DNA from: Nocardioides insulae DSM 17944
GTDB taxonomy: Bacteria; Actinomycetota; Actinomycetes; Propionibacteriales; Nocardioidaceae
Length of the DNA: 64,000 bases
Reading direction: 5' to 3'
Assembly (NCBI RefSeq): GCF_000422825.1
Contig: NZ_KE383929.1
Coordinates: 1 to 64,000, forward strand
A program made the translations under genes and the position numbers. Under the pieces are notes generated by a model. It did not search any database. It was not told the DNA's origin and worked only from the letters and a program-made list of their open reading frames with translations. Positions 38,656 to 50,274 of the stretch are shown in pieces; the stretch's first letter is position 1; every line of letters begins with the position of its first letter.

Positions 38656-39639
38656 ATGGCGATGACGGGACAGGTGAAGGCCGAGCTCTCGAACACGCAG
38701 ATCACCAAGACCTGCTGTCGAAAGTCAGAGGTGGCCACGACACTGCGCTTCGCCGGCGGATTGCACATCACCAACGGCAAGATCGTGATCGAGGCGGAGC
38801 TCGACACCGGGGCGGCCGCGCGTCGGCTCCGGCGCGACATCGCCGACGTCTACGGGCACACCTCGGACATCGTGATGGTGCAGGGCAACGGGATCCGCAA
38901 GGGCAGCCGCTACCTCGTCCGGGTGAGCAAGGAGGGTGAGGCGTTGGCCCGCCAGACCGGGCTCCTGGACGGGCGTGGGCGACCGGTGCGCGGTCTTCCA
39001 CCGGCAGTCGTCTCCGGCGGCGCCTGCGACGCCGTGGCCGCGTGGCGGGGTGCGTTCCTCGCGCACGGTTCGTTGACCGAGCCCGGCCGATCCTCGGCCA
39101 TGGAGGTGACCTGCCCGGGTTCGGAAGCGGCCCTGGCCCTGGTCGGGGTGGCCCGCCGCCTCGGCATCCAGGCGAAGGCGCGCGAGGTGCGCGGCGTGGA
39201 CCGCGTCGTGATCCGTGACGGGGACGCCATCGGGCAGTTGCTCACCCGCCTCGGTGCCCACGAGTCCTTGATGGCCTGGGAAGAACGCCGGATGCGGCGC
39301 GAGGTCCGGGCCACCGCCAACCGCCTCGCCAACTTCGACGACGCGAACCTCCGGCGATCCGCACGAGCCGCTGTCGCCGCCGGCGCCCGCGTCGATCGAG
39401 CCCTCGAGATCCTCGGCGAGGAAGTGCCCGACCACCTCCGCCAGGCGGGCAACCTCCGACTCGAACACAAGCAGTCCTCGCTCGAGGAGCTCGGCCAACT
39501 GCACGACCCGGTGCTGACCAAGGACGCCATCGCCGGACGCATCCGCAGACTCCTCGCGATGGCCGACAAGCGTGCCGAGGAGCTCGGCATCCCCGATACC
39601 GAGGCATCTCTCACCGCCGACATGCTCGCCGACGACTGA
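38656..39639 (+). CDS. whiA: DNA-binding protein WhiA
   Basis: A 327-aa WhiA. The N-terminal homing endonuclease-like region begins [29 protein letters not shown]; the C-terminal HTH reads [25 protein letters not shown] and is followed by [35 protein letters not shown], typical of sporulation regulator WhiA. In non-sporulating actinobacteria it acts in cell division and growth. ATG 38656 has GAGGAT 7 nt upstream, which reads as both weak -10 and SD. It ends the uvrC-rapZ-yvcK-whiA cluster. Confidence 0.95.
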   Translation: MAMTGQVKAELSNTQITKTCCRKSEVATTLRFAGGLHITNGKIVIEAELDTGAAARRLRRDIADVYGHTSDIVMVQGNGIRKGSRYLVRVSKEGEALARQTGLLDGRGRPVRGLPPAVVSGGACDAVAAWRGAFLAHGSLTEPGRSSAMEVTCPGSEAALALVGVARRLGIQAKAREVRGVDRVVIRDGDAIGQLLTRLGAHESLMAWEERRMRREVRATANRLANFDDANLRRSARAAVAAGARVDRALEILGEEVPDHLRQAGNLRLEHKQSSLEELGQLHDPVLTKDAIAGRIRRLLAMADKRAEELGIPDTEASLTADMLADD

Positions 39640-39687
39640 CGGTTCCTCTCGGCGCGAGCGTGTCGCCGCTCGGGGTGCGTGCAGAGA

Positions 39688-39787
39688 CCAGGGTGCACCC
39701 GGCGACGCCACGCTGCCGCGCGAGTGCCCGGGCCAAGCCAGGGCGCACCCCGGCGACGCCACCCTGCGGCGCGAGTGCGTTGCTGGC
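39688..39787. repeat. 50-bp imperfect tandem repeat downstream of whiA
   Basis: CCAGGGTGCACCC... (39688) and CCAGGGCGCACCC... (39738) begin two 50-bp units that share CCGGCGACGCCAC, CTGC and GCGCGAGTGC in the same order. A degenerate earlier unit (GCGCGAGCGTGTCGCCGCTC) precedes them at about 39654. The units lie in a 231-bp gap without a recognisable gene and may form hairpins. Confidence 0.7.
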
Positions 39788-39832
39788 TCCGGGGATCCTT
39801 CGTCGCCACCTTGCCGGGTTCTCTTGTCCTTC

Positions 39833-39847
39833 GCCGATCTTCGGCGG
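39833..39847 (+). terminator. hairpin between whiA and DUF1918 gene
   Basis: CGCCGA-TCT-TCGGCG forms a perfect 6-bp stem with a 3-nt loop 24 nt before the next start codon. It may terminate the whiA transcript, though no T-run follows. Confidence 0.35.
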
Positions 39848-39870
39848 ACAGTGGAGTCGGAGGTGGAGTG

Positions 39871-41200
<1,330 letters not shown>

Positions 41201-41214
41201 CAGACTCCGGGGCC

Positions 41215-42414
41215 ATGGCCATCTACTCCGACCTCGGTGAGGTCGCCGGGAAGCGTGTTCTCGTCCGTTCCGACCTCAACGTCCCTCTCGACGGACGCAC
41301 CATCACTGACGACGGTCGCATCCGGGCCAGCGTCCCGACCATCCGAGCCCTCGCCGAGGCGGGGGCCCGGGTGGTCGTGACCGCGCACCTCGGGCGGCCG
41401 AAGGGCGCACCCGAGGAGCGGTACAGCCTGGCACCGGTCGCCGAACGCCTCGGCGAGGTGCTCGGCCGCAAGGTCGCCTTCGCCACCGACACGGTGGGGG
41501 AGAGCGCCCGCGCCACCGTGGCCGGGCTCGGGGACGGCGAGGTCGCGCTGCTCGAGAACGTCCGGTTCAACCCGGGCGAGACGAGCAAGGACGCCGAGGA
41601 GCGGGGGGCCTTCGCCGACCAGCTCGCCGGGCTCGCGGACGCCTTCGTGTCCGACGGGTTCGGCGTCGTCCACCGCAAGCAGGCATCGGTCTACGACGTG
41701 GCGCAGCGCCTGCCGCACGCGATGGGTTCGCTGGTCGCCGCGGAGATCGACGTACTCCGCCGGCTCACCGAGTCACCGGAGCGGCCCTACGTCGTCGTCC
41801 TGGGCGGGTCGAAGGTCTCCGACAAGCTCGGGGTGATCGACAACCTGCTCGGCAAGGCCGACCGGCTGCTGATCGGGGGTGGCATGGTCTTCACCTTCCT
41901 CAAGGCCCAGGGACACGAGGTGGGTCAGAGCCTGCTCGAGGAGGACCAGCTCGACACCTGCCGGGCCTACCTCGCCCGCGCGGAGGAATCCGGCGTCGAG
42001 ATCGTGCTCCCGACCGACGTGGTGGTCGACACCACCTTCCCGTCCGGGGAGCGGAAGCCGCAGCCGCGCGTCGTACCGGCCGACGCGATCCCGGCCGACG
42101 CGTTGGGGCTCGACATCGGGCCGACGTCGGGACAGGCCTTCGCCGCGGCGCTGGCCGAGGCGCGGACGGTGTTCTGGAACGGGCCGATGGGCGTTTTCGA
42201 GGTGCCCGAGTTCGCCGAGGGCACCCGGGCCGTTGCCGAGGGCCTCACCCGGATCGAGGGGCTGTCCGTGGTCGGCGGTGGTGATTCCGCCGCGGCGGTG
42301 CGCACCCTGGGCTTCGAGGAGTCCCAGTTCGGCCACATCTCCACCGGAGGTGGAGCGAGCCTCGAATATCTCGAGGGCAAGCAACTGCCCGGCATCACCG
42401 TCCTGGAGGGCTGA
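41215..42414 (+). CDS. pgk: phosphoglycerate kinase
   Basis: A 399-aa PGK transferring phosphate from 1,3-bisphosphoglycerate to [14 protein letters not shown] is the substrate-binding N-terminal motif; [11 protein letters not shown] and [21 protein letters not shown] follow (FGVVHR where many have FGTAHR); the nucleotide domain has [29 protein letters not shown] and the Gly-rich [11 protein letters not shown]. It starts 14 nt after gap and ends 3 nt before tpiA. Confidence 0.97.
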   Translation: MAIYSDLGEVAGKRVLVRSDLNVPLDGRTITDDGRIRASVPTIRALAEAGARVVVTAHLGRPKGAPEERYSLAPVAERLGEVLGRKVAFATDTVGESARATVAGLGDGEVALLENVRFNPGETSKDAEERGAFADQLAGLADAFVSDGFGVVHRKQASVYDVAQRLPHAMGSLVAAEIDVLRRLTESPERPYVVVLGGSKVSDKLGVIDNLLGKADRLLIGGGMVFTFLKAQGHEVGQSLLEEDQLDTCRAYLARAEESGVEIVLPTDVVVDTTFPSGERKPQPRVVPADAIPADALGLDIGPTSGQAFAAALAEARTVFWNGPMGVFEVPEFAEGTRAVAEGLTRIEGLSVVGGGDSAAAVRTLGFEESQFGHISTGGGASLEYLEGKQLPGITVLEG

Positions 42415-42417
42415 GAG

Positions 42418-43236
42418 ATGGCGAAGCGACAGGCCAAGGCCCCGGTCGAGGGCCGGATCCCGCTGATGGCCGGCAACTGGAAGATGAACCTCAACCACCA
42501 AGAAGCGGTGGTACTGGTCCAGAAGCTCGCGTGGACGCTCTCCGACAAGCGCCATGACCGCACCCGTGCGGAGGTGGCGGTCTTCCCGCCGTACGTCGAC
42601 ATCCGGTCGGTCCAGACCCTGATCGACGGTGACGACCTCCCGATCGCGTTCGGCGCCCAGAACGTCTCGGTGCACGAGAGCGGTGCCTACACCGGCGAGG
42701 TCTCGGCGAGCATGCTGGCCAAGCTCGGCTGCTCGTACGTGATCGTCGGCCACTCCGAGCGCCGCGAGCACTACGGCGAGACCGACGAGTGGGTCGCGCT
42801 CAAGGCCCAGGTGGCACACCGGCACGGCATCATCCCGATCGTGTGCGTGGGCGAGGGACTCGCGGTCCGCAGGGAGGGCACGCACGTCGCGTTCACCACC
42901 GACCAGGTCAAGCGGTCCCTGGAGGGCCTCACCGCCGAGCAGGTGGCGCAGAGTGTGATCGCCTACGAACCGGTGTGGGCGATCGGCACCGGCGAGACCG
43001 CCACGCCCCTCGACGCCGAGGAGGTGTGCGCCGGGATCCGAAACCAGATCGACCGCACCTACGGCGGCGCCGCCGCGGAGTCCATCCGGATCCTGTACGG
43101 CGGCTCGGTCAAGGCCGGCAACGTCGCCGCGCTCATGCAGCAGCCCGATGTGGACGGTGCCCTGGTGGGCGGCGCGAGCCTCGATGTGGAGGAGTTCTCG
43201 GCGATCTGCCGCTACTACGAGATGCCAGTGATGTGA
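42418..43236 (+). CDS. tpiA: triosephosphate isomerase
   Basis: A 272-aa TIM barrel interconverting dihydroxyacetone phosphate and glyceraldehyde 3-phosphate. Lys in [10 protein letters not shown], His in [16 protein letters not shown], and catalytic Glu in [13 protein letters not shown] are all present; [16 protein letters not shown] and [14 protein letters not shown] close the phosphate site. It is about 10 residues longer than usual at the N-terminus ([12 protein letters not shown]). It starts 3 nt after pgk. Confidence 0.97.
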   Translation: MAKRQAKAPVEGRIPLMAGNWKMNLNHQEAVVLVQKLAWTLSDKRHDRTRAEVAVFPPYVDIRSVQTLIDGDDLPIAFGAQNVSVHESGAYTGEVSASMLAKLGCSYVIVGHSERREHYGETDEWVALKAQVAHRHGIIPIVCVGEGLAVRREGTHVAFTTDQVKRSLEGLTAEQVAQSVIAYEPVWAIGTGETATPLDAEEVCAGIRNQIDRTYGGAAAESIRILYGGSVKAGNVAALMQQPDVDGALVGGASLDVEEFSAICRYYEMPVM

Positions 43237-43252
43237 TGTGGGTTCTGTGACG

Positions 43253-43258
43253 TAGGAT
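43253..43258 (+). promoter_or_regulatory. -10 element TAGGAT of secG
   Basis: TAGGAT ends 8 nt before the GTG at 43267, the same geometry as pyrG. secG can therefore be made independently of the glycolytic genes. Confidence 0.55.
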
Positions 43259-43266
43259 TCACGATC

Positions 43267-43497
43267 GTGGAACTCTTCTTCACCATCATCCTGGTCATCG
43301 CCAGCCTGCTGATGATCCTGCTGGTCCTTCTGCACAAGGGCCGCGGCGGCGGCCTGTCCGACATGTTCGGCGGCGGGATGTCCAGCTCCCTGGGGGGATC
43401 GTCGGTGGCGGAACGGAACCTCGATCGATTCACGATCGGTGTCGGAGTCATCTGGTTCGCCGTCGTCGTCGCGCTGGGTCTGCTCAAGGCCTACTGA
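43267..43497 (+). CDS. secG: preprotein translocase subunit SecG
   Basis: A 76-aa membrane protein with two hydrophobic helices: FFTIILVIASLLMILLVLLH (3-22) and FTIGVGVIWFAVVVALGLL (53-71). The cytoplasmic loop HKGRGGGLSDMFGGGMSSSLGGS is the SecG signature. It assists SecYE in protein export. It follows tpiA, the usual actinobacterial order. Confidence 0.95.
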   Translation: MELFFTIILVIASLLMILLVLLHKGRGGGLSDMFGGGMSSSLGGSSVAERNLDRFTIGVGVIWFAVVVALGLLKAY

Positions 43498-43523
43498 CCC
43501 ACATCTGAGAGGGGACACAGATC

Positions 43524-43883
43524 ATGGCAGGCGGAGGGAACGCGATCCGGGGGAGCCGGATCGGCGCAGGACCGATGGGCGAGGTCGAGCGCGGCCAAGC
43601 GGCCCCGCGCAAGGCAGTCGAGTACTACTGCGGTCACGGGCACCGATCGGTGGTGACCTTCGCCGTGGAGGCGCAGGAGCCCGAGTCGTGGGATTGCCCC
43701 AAGTGCGGTCTCCCGGCGAGCACGGACGCGGCCAACCCGCCGCCCGCGCCCAAGGTGGAGCCCTACAAGACCCACCTGGCCTACGTGAAGGAGCGCCGCT
43801 CCGACGAGGAGGCCGCTCAGATCCTCGACGAGGCGGTCAAGCTCCTCCGTTCGCGGCGCAAGTCCGGCGACATCATCTTCTAG
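43524..43883 (+). CDS. rbpA: RNA polymerase-binding protein RbpA
   Basis: A 119-aa actinobacteria-specific transcription factor that binds RNA polymerase and the primary sigma factor and stabilises the open complex. GGGNAIRGSRIGAGPMGE is the N-terminal tail reaching the promoter; VEYYCGHGHRSVVTFAVEAQEPESWDCPKCGLPA holds the zinc site ligands; RRSDEEAAQILDEAVKLLRSRR is the sigma-interacting helix. AGAGGGGA lies upstream of the ATG at 43524. It is followed by a strong terminator. Confidence 0.96.
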   Translation: MAGGGNAIRGSRIGAGPMGEVERGQAAPRKAVEYYCGHGHRSVVTFAVEAQEPESWDCPKCGLPASTDAANPPPAPKVEPYKTHLAYVKERRSDEEAAQILDEAVKLLRSRRKSGDIIF

Positions 43884-43902
43884 AGCCTCCACGCACACAT
43901 CC

Positions 43903-43940
43903 CCGATCGAGTCGGCGTCCGCGGACGCCGGCTCGATCGG
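43903..43940 (+). terminator. strong hairpin terminator after rbpA
   Basis: CCGATCGAG and GGCGTCC pair with GGACGCC and CTCGATCGG around the 2-nt GC centre, a 16-bp stem interrupted only by a TC/GG internal loop. CGTTTCCG follows. It lies 20 nt after the rbpA stop. Confidence 0.85.
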
Positions 43941-43983
43941 CGTTTCCGTGGTCCGGTGTTCTCTCCGACCTCGGGGACGAGAC

Positions 43984-44260
43984 GGTCGAGTGGGGACTCA
44001 TGGACTGTTGAGTGGTCCGTGGTGGACGGTCGAGTTGGGAGTTCCGGAGGCCCAGTCAACTGTCCGGAAGACGCAAGTCAACGGTCCGGGAGGCCTAGCT
44101 CAACGGTCCGGGAGGCCCGACTCAACGGTCCGGGAGGCCCAGCTCAACGGTCCGGGAGGCCCAGCTCAACGGTCCGGGAGGCCCAGCTCAACGGTCCGGG
44201 AGGCCCGACTCAACGGTCCGGGAGGCACAACTCAACGGTCCAGGAGGTCCGGGTCGACGG
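43984..44260. repeat. 22-bp tandem repeat array between rbpA and pgl
   Basis: The pentamer TCAAC recurs at 44056, 44078, 44100, 44122, 44144, 44166, 44188, 44210 and 44232, exactly every 22 bp. The unit reads TCAACGGTCCGG followed by GAGGCCCAGC, with most variation in the last four bases. Degenerate units extend to both sides: GGTCGAG at 43984 and 44028 are 44 bp apart, and GTCGACGG at 44253 continues the phase. Because 22 is not a multiple of 3, all frames stay open through the array, so long frames here are artefacts. There is no spacer diversity, so it is not CRISPR. Confidence 0.95.
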
Positions 44261-44273
44261 CGGGGGAGAGCGG

Positions 44274-44999
44274 TCAGAGGCGGGAGGCTGCGGCGCGGTC
44301 GAGGAACCAGACCGTCTCGTCGGTGCCGGTGACACCGGCGGCAGGGGTCTCGTGCACGTCGTCGCCGGCGAGGGCCGAGGCCACGGCACCGGCCTTGGCC
44401 TCGCCGCTGACCAGGAAGAACACCGTCCGGGAGCGACGGAGGGCCTCGAAGGTGAGGCTGATCCGCTGCGGGGGCGGCTTGGGTGAGTCCGAGACTCCCA
44501 CTGCCACCTCGGAGACCACGTCGAGCTGGGGCGAACCGGGGAAGAGGGAGGCGATGTGGCCGTCCGGACCGACCCCGAGCATGAGGATGTCGAAGTGCCC
44601 CTGGCCCTGCGAGCGCACCTCGGCGGCGTAGGTCGCCGCACCGGAGTCGACGTCGTGGGCGTCGGCGGTCGAGGGCATCGCATGGATCCGGTGCTCGGGT
44701 ACCTCGAGCGCGTCGAGGAACGCTGCGCGGGCCTGGCCGGCATTGCGCTCCGGCGAGTCGGGTTCGACGAAACGCTCGTCACCGAACCAGAACTCCACCG
44801 CACCCCAGTCGACTCCGGAACCGTCGGCGAGGCGGGCGATCTCGCGGTGGACGGCATCGGCGATGGTGCCGCCGGTCAGGCCGACGTGCGGGACCAGCCC
44901 GGCCGCTTGGAGGTCCGCGATCCGATTCAGGACCTCGCCGGCGATGATGATGGCCAGTTCCTCGGGGGTCTCGTGGACCTCGATGAGCACATTGCTCAC
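44274..44999 (-). CDS. pgl: 6-phosphogluconolactonase
   Basis: A 241-aa DevB/SOL-type lactonase hydrolysing 6-phosphogluconolactone. PHVGLTGGTIADAVHREI, VEFWFGDERFVEPDSPERNAGQARAAF, LGVGPDGHIASLFPGSPQL and SLTFEALRRSRTVFFLVSGEAKA are the family blocks, including the active-site GDGHxxSLFP variant GPDGHIASLFP. GTG 44999 overlaps the opcA stop as GTGA. It is the last gene of the pentose phosphate operon; its stop lies only 14 bp from the 22-bp repeat array. Confidence 0.95.
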   Translation of the reverse strand: MSNVLIEVHETPEELAIIIAGEVLNRIADLQAAGLVPHVGLTGGTIADAVHREIARLADGSGVDWGAVEFWFGDERFVEPDSPERNAGQARAAFLDALEVPEHRIHAMPSTADAHDVDSGAATYAAEVRSQGQGHFDILMLGVGPDGHIASLFPGSPQLDVVSEVAVGVSDSPKPPPQRISLTFEALRRSRTVFFLVSGEAKAGAVASALAGDDVHETPAAGVTGTDETVWFLDRAAASRL

Positions 45000-45913
45000 G
45001 GCGTCGTCTCCTTCAGCAGCGCCTGCACGGTGGCGGCGTAGATGTCGTCCTCGTCGAGTCGGCGCAGTTCCTCGGCCAGCAGTTCTGGCAGGGAGCGACG
45101 CTTGAGCGCGACCGGTCTGTCGGGATGTCCGGGGCTGGTGACGGTGGCCAACCGTCCGTCGGTACGCCGGATGCCGATCCGGCCGCGGTCGGTGTCGAGC
45201 ACCACGTCGGTGAGGCCGGGACCGTCGGAGTCCGTCCGTTCGACCGGTACGCCGAGGCGGTCGCCGAGCCACGCGGCCAGGAGGTCCGCGCTGGGGTTGC
45301 CCGGCTCGCCGGTGACCTCGGCGGCGGTCACCGCACCGGCCGCGGGATGATCCAGCGAGGCCGCGAGCAGAGCCCGCCACGGGGTGAGTCGGGTCCAGGC
45401 GAGGTCGGTGTCGCCGGCGGTGTAGGCGCGACAGCGACCGGTGAGCGCGGCCAGGGGAGAACCGTGGCCTCCGGGGGCAGCAGCGTCGGTGATCCGGCGC
45501 CGGCCCAGCTGTCCCAGCGGGTCGGCGGCCGGCTCGGCGGGCGCCCGGTCGGGCCACCACACCGCCACCGGGGAGTCGGGCAGCAGCAGCGGGAGCACTA
45601 CGGATTCGGCATGGCCGACGGCGGCACCGCTGAGCCGGATCAGGGCGTGCTCGCCGCCCCAGCCATCCCCGATCCCGACCTCAGCGTCGACCTGGGGCGG
45701 GCCGTCCGAGACACCTCGGATCACGCCCAGCACGCGGGCCGGGTGTTCCCGGGAGGCGGTGCGGGCCGCGGCCATGGCCTGGTCGGCCACGGACTCCTCC
45801 ACCACCACGACCAGAGTCATCACCATCCCCATGGCGGGGCTGCCGGCCCGACGGCGGTTGCTCACGAACTCGGCCGCGATCTCGGCCGCATCGGTGTCGC
45901 GCAGGGTACTCAC
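44996..45913 (-). CDS. opcA: glucose-6-phosphate dehydrogenase assembly protein OpcA
   Basis: A 305-aa OpcA. GMVMTLVVVVEESVADQAMAAARTASREHPARVLGVI near residue 30-65 and VVLPLLLPDSPVAVWWPDRAP are the conserved OpcA parts; DLAWTRLTPWRALLAASLD follows. OpcA supports assembly or redox activation of glucose-6-phosphate dehydrogenase, whose gene lies directly upstream with a GTGA overlap. Confidence 0.94.
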   Translation of the reverse strand: MSTLRDTDAAEIAAEFVSNRRRAGSPAMGMVMTLVVVVEESVADQAMAAARTASREHPARVLGVIRGVSDGPPQVDAEVGIGDGWGGEHALIRLSGAAVGHAESVVLPLLLPDSPVAVWWPDRAPAEPAADPLGQLGRRRITDAAAPGGHGSPLAALTGRCRAYTAGDTDLAWTRLTPWRALLAASLDHPAAGAVTAAEVTGEPGNPSADLLAAWLGDRLGVPVERTDSDGPGLTDVVLDTDRGRIGIRRTDGRLATVTSPGHPDRPVALKRRSLPELLAEELRRLDEDDIYAATVQALLKETTP

Positions 45914-47445
45914 GGCCGCCTCCAGGTGCGGCCGTCGCGGGCCACCATCCGGTCCGCGGACTCCGGTCCCCAGGTGCCGGACACGTAGAGGTCCGGGCCG
46001 CCGCCGGCGGCGTCCTCGGCGGCCCAGTGCTCGAGCACCGGATCGAGGATCCGCCAGGAGAGTTCGACCTCCTCGTGGCGTGGGAACAGCGGCGGGTCGC
46101 CCAGCAGGACATCGAGGATCAGCCGCTCGTAGGCCTCGGGCGAGGATTCGGTGAAGGACCCGCCGTAGGCGAAGTCCATGGTCACGTCACGGATCTCGAG
46201 CTGGGTGCCGGGCACCTTGGCGCCGAAGCCCAGCGTCACACCCTCATCGGGCTGGACCCTGATCACCAGGGTGTTGTGGGTCAGTTCCTCGGTGGCGTGC
46301 GGACCGAAGGGCAGATGCGGGGCCCGTTTGAACACCACCGCCACCTCCGTGACCCGGCGCCCGAGCCGTTTGCCGGTGCGTAGATGGAACGGTACGCCGG
46401 CCCATCGGCGGGTGTCGACGAAGAGTTGTACGGCGGCGTACGTCTCGGTGGTGGAGGTCAGGCTGATGCCCTGCTCCTCGAGGAACCCGGGCACGCGCCG
46501 CCCACCGGCCCAGCCGGCGGCGTACTGACCGCGGGCGGCGCCCCGGGAGAGGTCATCGGGGAGCCGCACCGCGGAGAGGACCTTCTGCTTCTCCACCCGG
46601 AGCGCGCCGGCGTCGAAGGAGACCGGTTCCTCCATCGCGATCAGGGCCATCAGCTGGAGCAGATGGTTCTGGATGACGTCGCGGGCGGCACCGATGCCGT
46701 CGTAGTAGCCGGCCCGGCTGCCGATGCCGATGTCCTCGGCCATGGTGATCTGGACGTGGTCGACGTAGTGGCTGTTCCAGATCGGCTCGAACATCGCGTT
46801 CGCGAAGCGGATGGCCAGGATGTTCTGGACCGTCTCCTTACCCAGGTAGTGGTCGATCCGGAAGACCGAGCTCTCCGGGAAGACCCCCGCCAGGGTGTCG
46901 TTGAGCTCGCGGGCCGAGGCGAGGTCGTGGCCGAACGGCTTCTCCACCACCACCCGCCGCCAGGTGTCGCCCTCGGAGCGGGTCAGCCCGTGGTGCTGGA
47001 GCTGAGCCACGACCGTGCCGAACGCCGCCGGTGGGACGGCGAGGTAGAAGGCGTGATTGCCGCCGGTCCCGCGGGACCGGTCGAGTTCGCGAACGGTGTC
47101 GTGCAGCCGCTCGAAGGCCTCACCGTCGTCGAAGGAACCGGCCACGAACCGGAATCCCTCTGCGAGCTGGGCCCACACCTCCTCGCGGAACTCGGTGCGG
47201 GCATGCTCGCGGACCGCATCGTGCACGACCTGGGCGAAGTCCTGATCGTCCCAGTCGCGCCGGGCGAACCCGGTGAGCGAGAAGCCGGGCGGGAGGAGAC
47301 CGCGATTGGCCAGGTCGTAGACCGCCGGTACGACCTTCTTCCGAGCCAGGTCGCCGGTCACGCCGAAGATGACCAGGCCGCACGGACCGGCGATCCGCGG
47401 GAGGCGGCGGTCGCGAGGGTCGCGCAGCGGGTTGGCAGTGCTCAC
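45910..47445 (-). CDS. zwf: glucose-6-phosphate 1-dehydrogenase
   Basis: A 511-aa G6PDH, the NADP-dependent first step of the oxidative pentose phosphate pathway. [24 protein letters not shown] is the dinucleotide-binding site; [17 protein letters not shown] and the active-site [22 protein letters not shown] are diagnostic. GTG 47445 overlaps the pgi stop as GTGA and the zwf stop overlaps opcA in the same way, so expression is tightly coupled. Confidence 0.97.
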   Translation of the reverse strand: MSTANPLRDPRDRRLPRIAGPCGLVIFGVTGDLARKKVVPAVYDLANRGLLPPGFSLTGFARRDWDDQDFAQVVHDAVREHARTEFREEVWAQLAEGFRFVAGSFDDGEAFERLHDTVRELDRSRGTGGNHAFYLAVPPAAFGTVVAQLQHHGLTRSEGDTWRRVVVEKPFGHDLASARELNDTLAGVFPESSVFRIDHYLGKETVQNILAIRFANAMFEPIWNSHYVDHVQITMAEDIGIGSRAGYYDGIGAARDVIQNHLLQLMALIAMEEPVSFDAGALRVEKQKVLSAVRLPDDLSRGAARGQYAAGWAGGRRVPGFLEEQGISLTSTTETYAAVQLFVDTRRWAGVPFHLRTGKRLGRRVTEVAVVFKRAPHLPFGPHATEELTHNTLVIRVQPDEGVTLGFGAKVPGTQLEIRDVTMDFAYGGSFTESSPEAYERLILDVLLGDPPLFPRHEEVELSWRILDPVLEHWAAEDAAGGGPDLYVSGTWGPESADRMVARDGRTWRRP

Positions 47446-49115
47446 GAGCGGTGCGCCCGGTAGTAGGCGAGCAGGGAACGGGTGGAGGGATCCTGCCGGG
47501 CGGTGACCTCGGCGTCGCCAGCGACCGCGGGTGCCAGCTGCTGGGCCAGCTGCTTGCCCAGCTCGACGCCCCACTGGTCGAAGCTGTCGATGCCCCACAC
47601 CACGCCCTGGGTGAAGGTGAGGTGCTCGTAGAGGGCGATGAGCTGACCCAGCACGGCAGGGGTGAGGGCCGGGGCCATGATCGAGGTGGTGGGCCGGTTG
47701 CCGGTGAAGACCCTGGCCGGCACGATCTCCTCGGCGGTGCCCACGGCCCGCACCTCCTCCGCGCTCTTGCCGAAGGCCAGCGCTCGGGTCTGGGCGAAGA
47801 AGTTGGCCAGGAAGACCTCGTGGACGTCGGTCTCCCCGTCGCGCAGCGGGTAGCCGGGATTGGCGAACGCGATGAAGTCGGCCGGGATCAGCCGGGTGCC
47901 CTGATGGAGCAGTTGGTAGAAGGCGTGCTGCCCATTGGTGCCCGGCTCGCCCCAGAAGACCTCGCCGGTCGTGGTGGTCAGCGGGCTGCCGTCCCACCGC
48001 ACGCCCTTGCCGTTGGACTCCATCGTCAGCTGCTGCAGGTACGCCGGGAACCGGTGCAGCAGCTGGGAGTAGGGGAGTACGGCGTGGGTCTGTGCGCCGA
48101 GGAAGTCGGCGTACCAGACGTTGAGCAGGCCCATCAGGATCGGCACGTTGTGCGCCAGGTCGGTGGTGCGGAAGTGCTCGTCGACCGCGTGCATGCCGGC
48201 GAGGAACTCGGCGAACCGCTCCGGCCCGATCGCGATCACCAGGGAGGTGCCGATCGCCGAGTCGACCGAGTAGCGCCCGCCCACCCAGTCCCAGAAGCCG
48301 AACGCGTTCGCGGGGTCGATACCGAACTCGGCCACCTTGTCCAGGGCCGTGGAGACCGCCACGAAGTGCTGGGCGACCGCCTTGGCAGCGTCGTCCCCTT
48401 CGGCCAGGGCCCCGGCGGCACGGAGTCCGTCGAGCAGCCAGGTGCGGGCGAGCCGGGCATTGGTGAGGGTCTCGAGGGTGCCGAAGGTCTTGCTGGAGAC
48501 GATGAACAGCGTCGTCTCGGGGTCGAGCCCGGCCAGGGTTCTGGCGGAGTCGGTGGGGTCGATGTTGCTGATGAAGCGGCAGCTGAGCGCCGGATGGTGG
48601 TACGGCGCCAGCGCCTCGTAGGCCATCACCGGGCCGAGGTCGGAACCGCCGATCCCGATGTTGACCACGGTGCGGATGCGGCGTCCGGTGACGCCGGTCC
48701 AGGCCCCCGACCGCACCTCGTCCGCGAAGGCGTAGACCCGGTCCAGCACCTCGTGGACGCCGGCGACGACGTCCTCCCCGTCGAGGTCGACCCGGGTGCC
48801 GGCAGGCTGCCGCAGGGCCGTGTGGAGGACGGCGCGTCGCTCGGTGACGTTGATCGGCTCGCCGCGGAACATGGCGTCGCGCCGCTCGGTCAGCCCGACC
48901 TCGTCGGCCAGGGTGAGGAGCGCGGCCAGCACCGAGTCGTCGATCAGTCCCTTGGACAGGTCGACGTGGAGGTCGGCGGCGGCGAAGGTGTAGCGCTCGG
49001 CACGGCCGGGGTCGTGTTCGAACCAGGCGCGCAGGTCCGGTGAGAAGCTGTCCGCGAGTCGGCTGAGCCGGGCCCAGGACGCGGTGGCGGTGGCATCGAC
49101 CGGAGCCGGGGTCAC
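47442..49115 (-). CDS. pgi: glucose-6-phosphate isomerase
   Basis: A 557-aa phosphoglucose isomerase. [56 protein letters not shown] and [10 protein letters not shown] make the substrate site; [11 protein letters not shown] and [18 protein letters not shown] are late signatures. In many actinobacteria pgi is elsewhere; here it sits between tal and zwf with 4-nt overlaps on both sides, linking recycling of fructose 6-phosphate to the oxidative pentose phosphate pathway. GTG 49115. Confidence 0.97.
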   Translation of the reverse strand: MTPAPVDATATASWARLSRLADSFSPDLRAWFEHDPGRAERYTFAAADLHVDLSKGLIDDSVLAALLTLADEVGLTERRDAMFRGEPINVTERRAVLHTALRQPAGTRVDLDGEDVVAGVHEVLDRVYAFADEVRSGAWTGVTGRRIRTVVNIGIGGSDLGPVMAYEALAPYHHPALSCRFISNIDPTDSARTLAGLDPETTLFIVSSKTFGTLETLTNARLARTWLLDGLRAAGALAEGDDAAKAVAQHFVAVSTALDKVAEFGIDPANAFGFWDWVGGRYSVDSAIGTSLVIAIGPERFAEFLAGMHAVDEHFRTTDLAHNVPILMGLLNVWYADFLGAQTHAVLPYSQLLHRFPAYLQQLTMESNGKGVRWDGSPLTTTTGEVFWGEPGTNGQHAFYQLLHQGTRLIPADFIAFANPGYPLRDGETDVHEVFLANFFAQTRALAFGKSAEEVRAVGTAEEIVPARVFTGNRPTTSIMAPALTPAVLGQLIALYEHLTFTQGVVWGIDSFDQWGVELGKQLAQQLAPAVAGDAEVTARQDPSTRSLLAYYRAHRS

Positions 49116-50224
49116 GACTCGGCGCCCGCCTGAGCCATCTGGTCGCGGACCGTGTCGACCAGTTCACGCCACGAGACCTTGAACTTGTCGACGCCTTCCT
49201 CCTCCAGGACGGCGAACACGTCGGCCAGGTCGATGCCGACGGCGGTGAGCCCGTCGAAGTCCTGCTGGGCCTCCCCGGCCCGCCCGGTCACCTGGTCGCC
49301 CTTCGCCTCGCCGTGGTCGGCGAACGCCTGCATCGTCTTCTCCGGCATGGTGTTGACCGTGTCGGCGACCACCAGGTCGGTGACGTACAACGTGTCGGGG
49401 TAGTCGGGGTTCTTCACCCCGGTGGAGGCCCACAGCGGGCGCTGCCGGTGCGCCCCTGCCGCCGCCAGGGCCTGCCAACGCTCGGAGGCCACCACCTCTT
49501 CGAACGCGGCGTAGGCGAGCCGGGCGTTGGCCACGCCGGCCTTGCCCCGCAGTGCGAGCGCCTCATCGGTGCCGATCGCTTCGAGCCGCTTGTCGATCTC
49601 GGTGTCGACACGGGAGACGAAGAAGGAGGCCACCGAGCCGATGGTGCTCAGGTCCAGGCCCTTCGCGCTGGCCTGCTCGAGGCCGGCCAGGTAGGCGTCC
49701 ATCACCTGGCGGTAGCGCTCGGTGGAGAAGATCAGGGTGACGTTGACCGAGATGCCCGACCCGATCGCCGCGGTGATCGCAGGGAGACCCTCCAGGGTGG
49801 CCGGGATCTTGATCAGGGCGTTGGACCGGTGCACCGCACCCCACAGAGCATGGGCCGAGGCGATGGTCGCCTCGGTGTCGTTGGCCAGGGTCGGCTCCAC
49901 CTCGATGGAGACCCGGCCGTCGTCGGCGCTGGCCGCGGCCACGGGGGCGAGGATGTCGCAGGCGTTGCGGACGTCCTCGGTGGTCAGTTCGAAGATGACC
50001 TCGTCGACGCTGCGACCGGCCGCGACCAGGTCGCGGACCTGGCCGTCGTACCGCTCGCCGTCGGAGATCGCGGCGGCGAAGATGGTGGGGTTGGTCGTGA
50101 CACCCACCACCGAATCGTGCTTCACGAGGTCGGCCAGGTTGCCGGTCTCGATGCGTTCGCGGGACAGGTCGTCGAGCCAGATCGACACTCCGGCCTCGGC
50201 GAGGGCCTTCAAGCGGTCACTCAT
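49112..50224 (-). CDS. tal: transaldolase
   Basis: A 370-aa actinobacterial-type transaldolase. [23 protein letters not shown] and [16 protein letters not shown] are the N-terminal signatures; the Schiff-base Lys is in [48 protein letters not shown] follows. ATG 50224 has GGAGG 6 nt upstream, the strongest SD in the operon, and a hairpin separates it from tkt. Its stop overlaps pgi as GTGA. Confidence 0.96.
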   Translation of the reverse strand: MSDRLKALAEAGVSIWLDDLSRERIETGNLADLVKHDSVVGVTTNPTIFAAAISDGERYDGQVRDLVAAGRSVDEVIFELTTEDVRNACDILAPVAAASADDGRVSIEVEPTLANDTEATIASAHALWGAVHRSNALIKIPATLEGLPAITAAIGSGISVNVTLIFSTERYRQVMDAYLAGLEQASAKGLDLSTIGSVASFFVSRVDTEIDKRLEAIGTDEALALRGKAGVANARLAYAAFEEVVASERWQALAAAGAHRQRPLWASTGVKNPDYPDTLYVTDLVVADTVNTMPEKTMQAFADHGEAKGDQVTGRAGEAQQDFDGLTAVGIDLADVFAVLEEEGVDKFKVSWRELVDTVRDQMAQAGAES

Positions 50225-50274
50225 GTCGTTCCTCCGGTCTGTGGAGTACATCTCTGCGCGATTTCGGGTGGTAC

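Noticed and set aside
44056-44253. CRISPR array
   Set aside because: Units are contiguous with no unique spacers between them, the period is only 22 bp and no cas gene is present.
43948-44631. Overlapping frames through the 22-bp array that would encode repetitive Gln-Arg-Ser-Gly-Arg proteins
   Set aside because: The 22-bp period keeps all frames open for as long as no unit contains a stop, so the open frames are a by-product. There is no good SD, and they run antisense into pgl.
45910-49167. A 1085-codon open frame on the minus strand spanning pgi and zwf, which could look like a fusion protein
   Set aside because: Only its last 512 codons are zwf; the first part is the wrong frame of pgi, rich in Arg/Pro/His and without any family motif. 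GTG 47445 with the GTGA overlap is the real zwf start.
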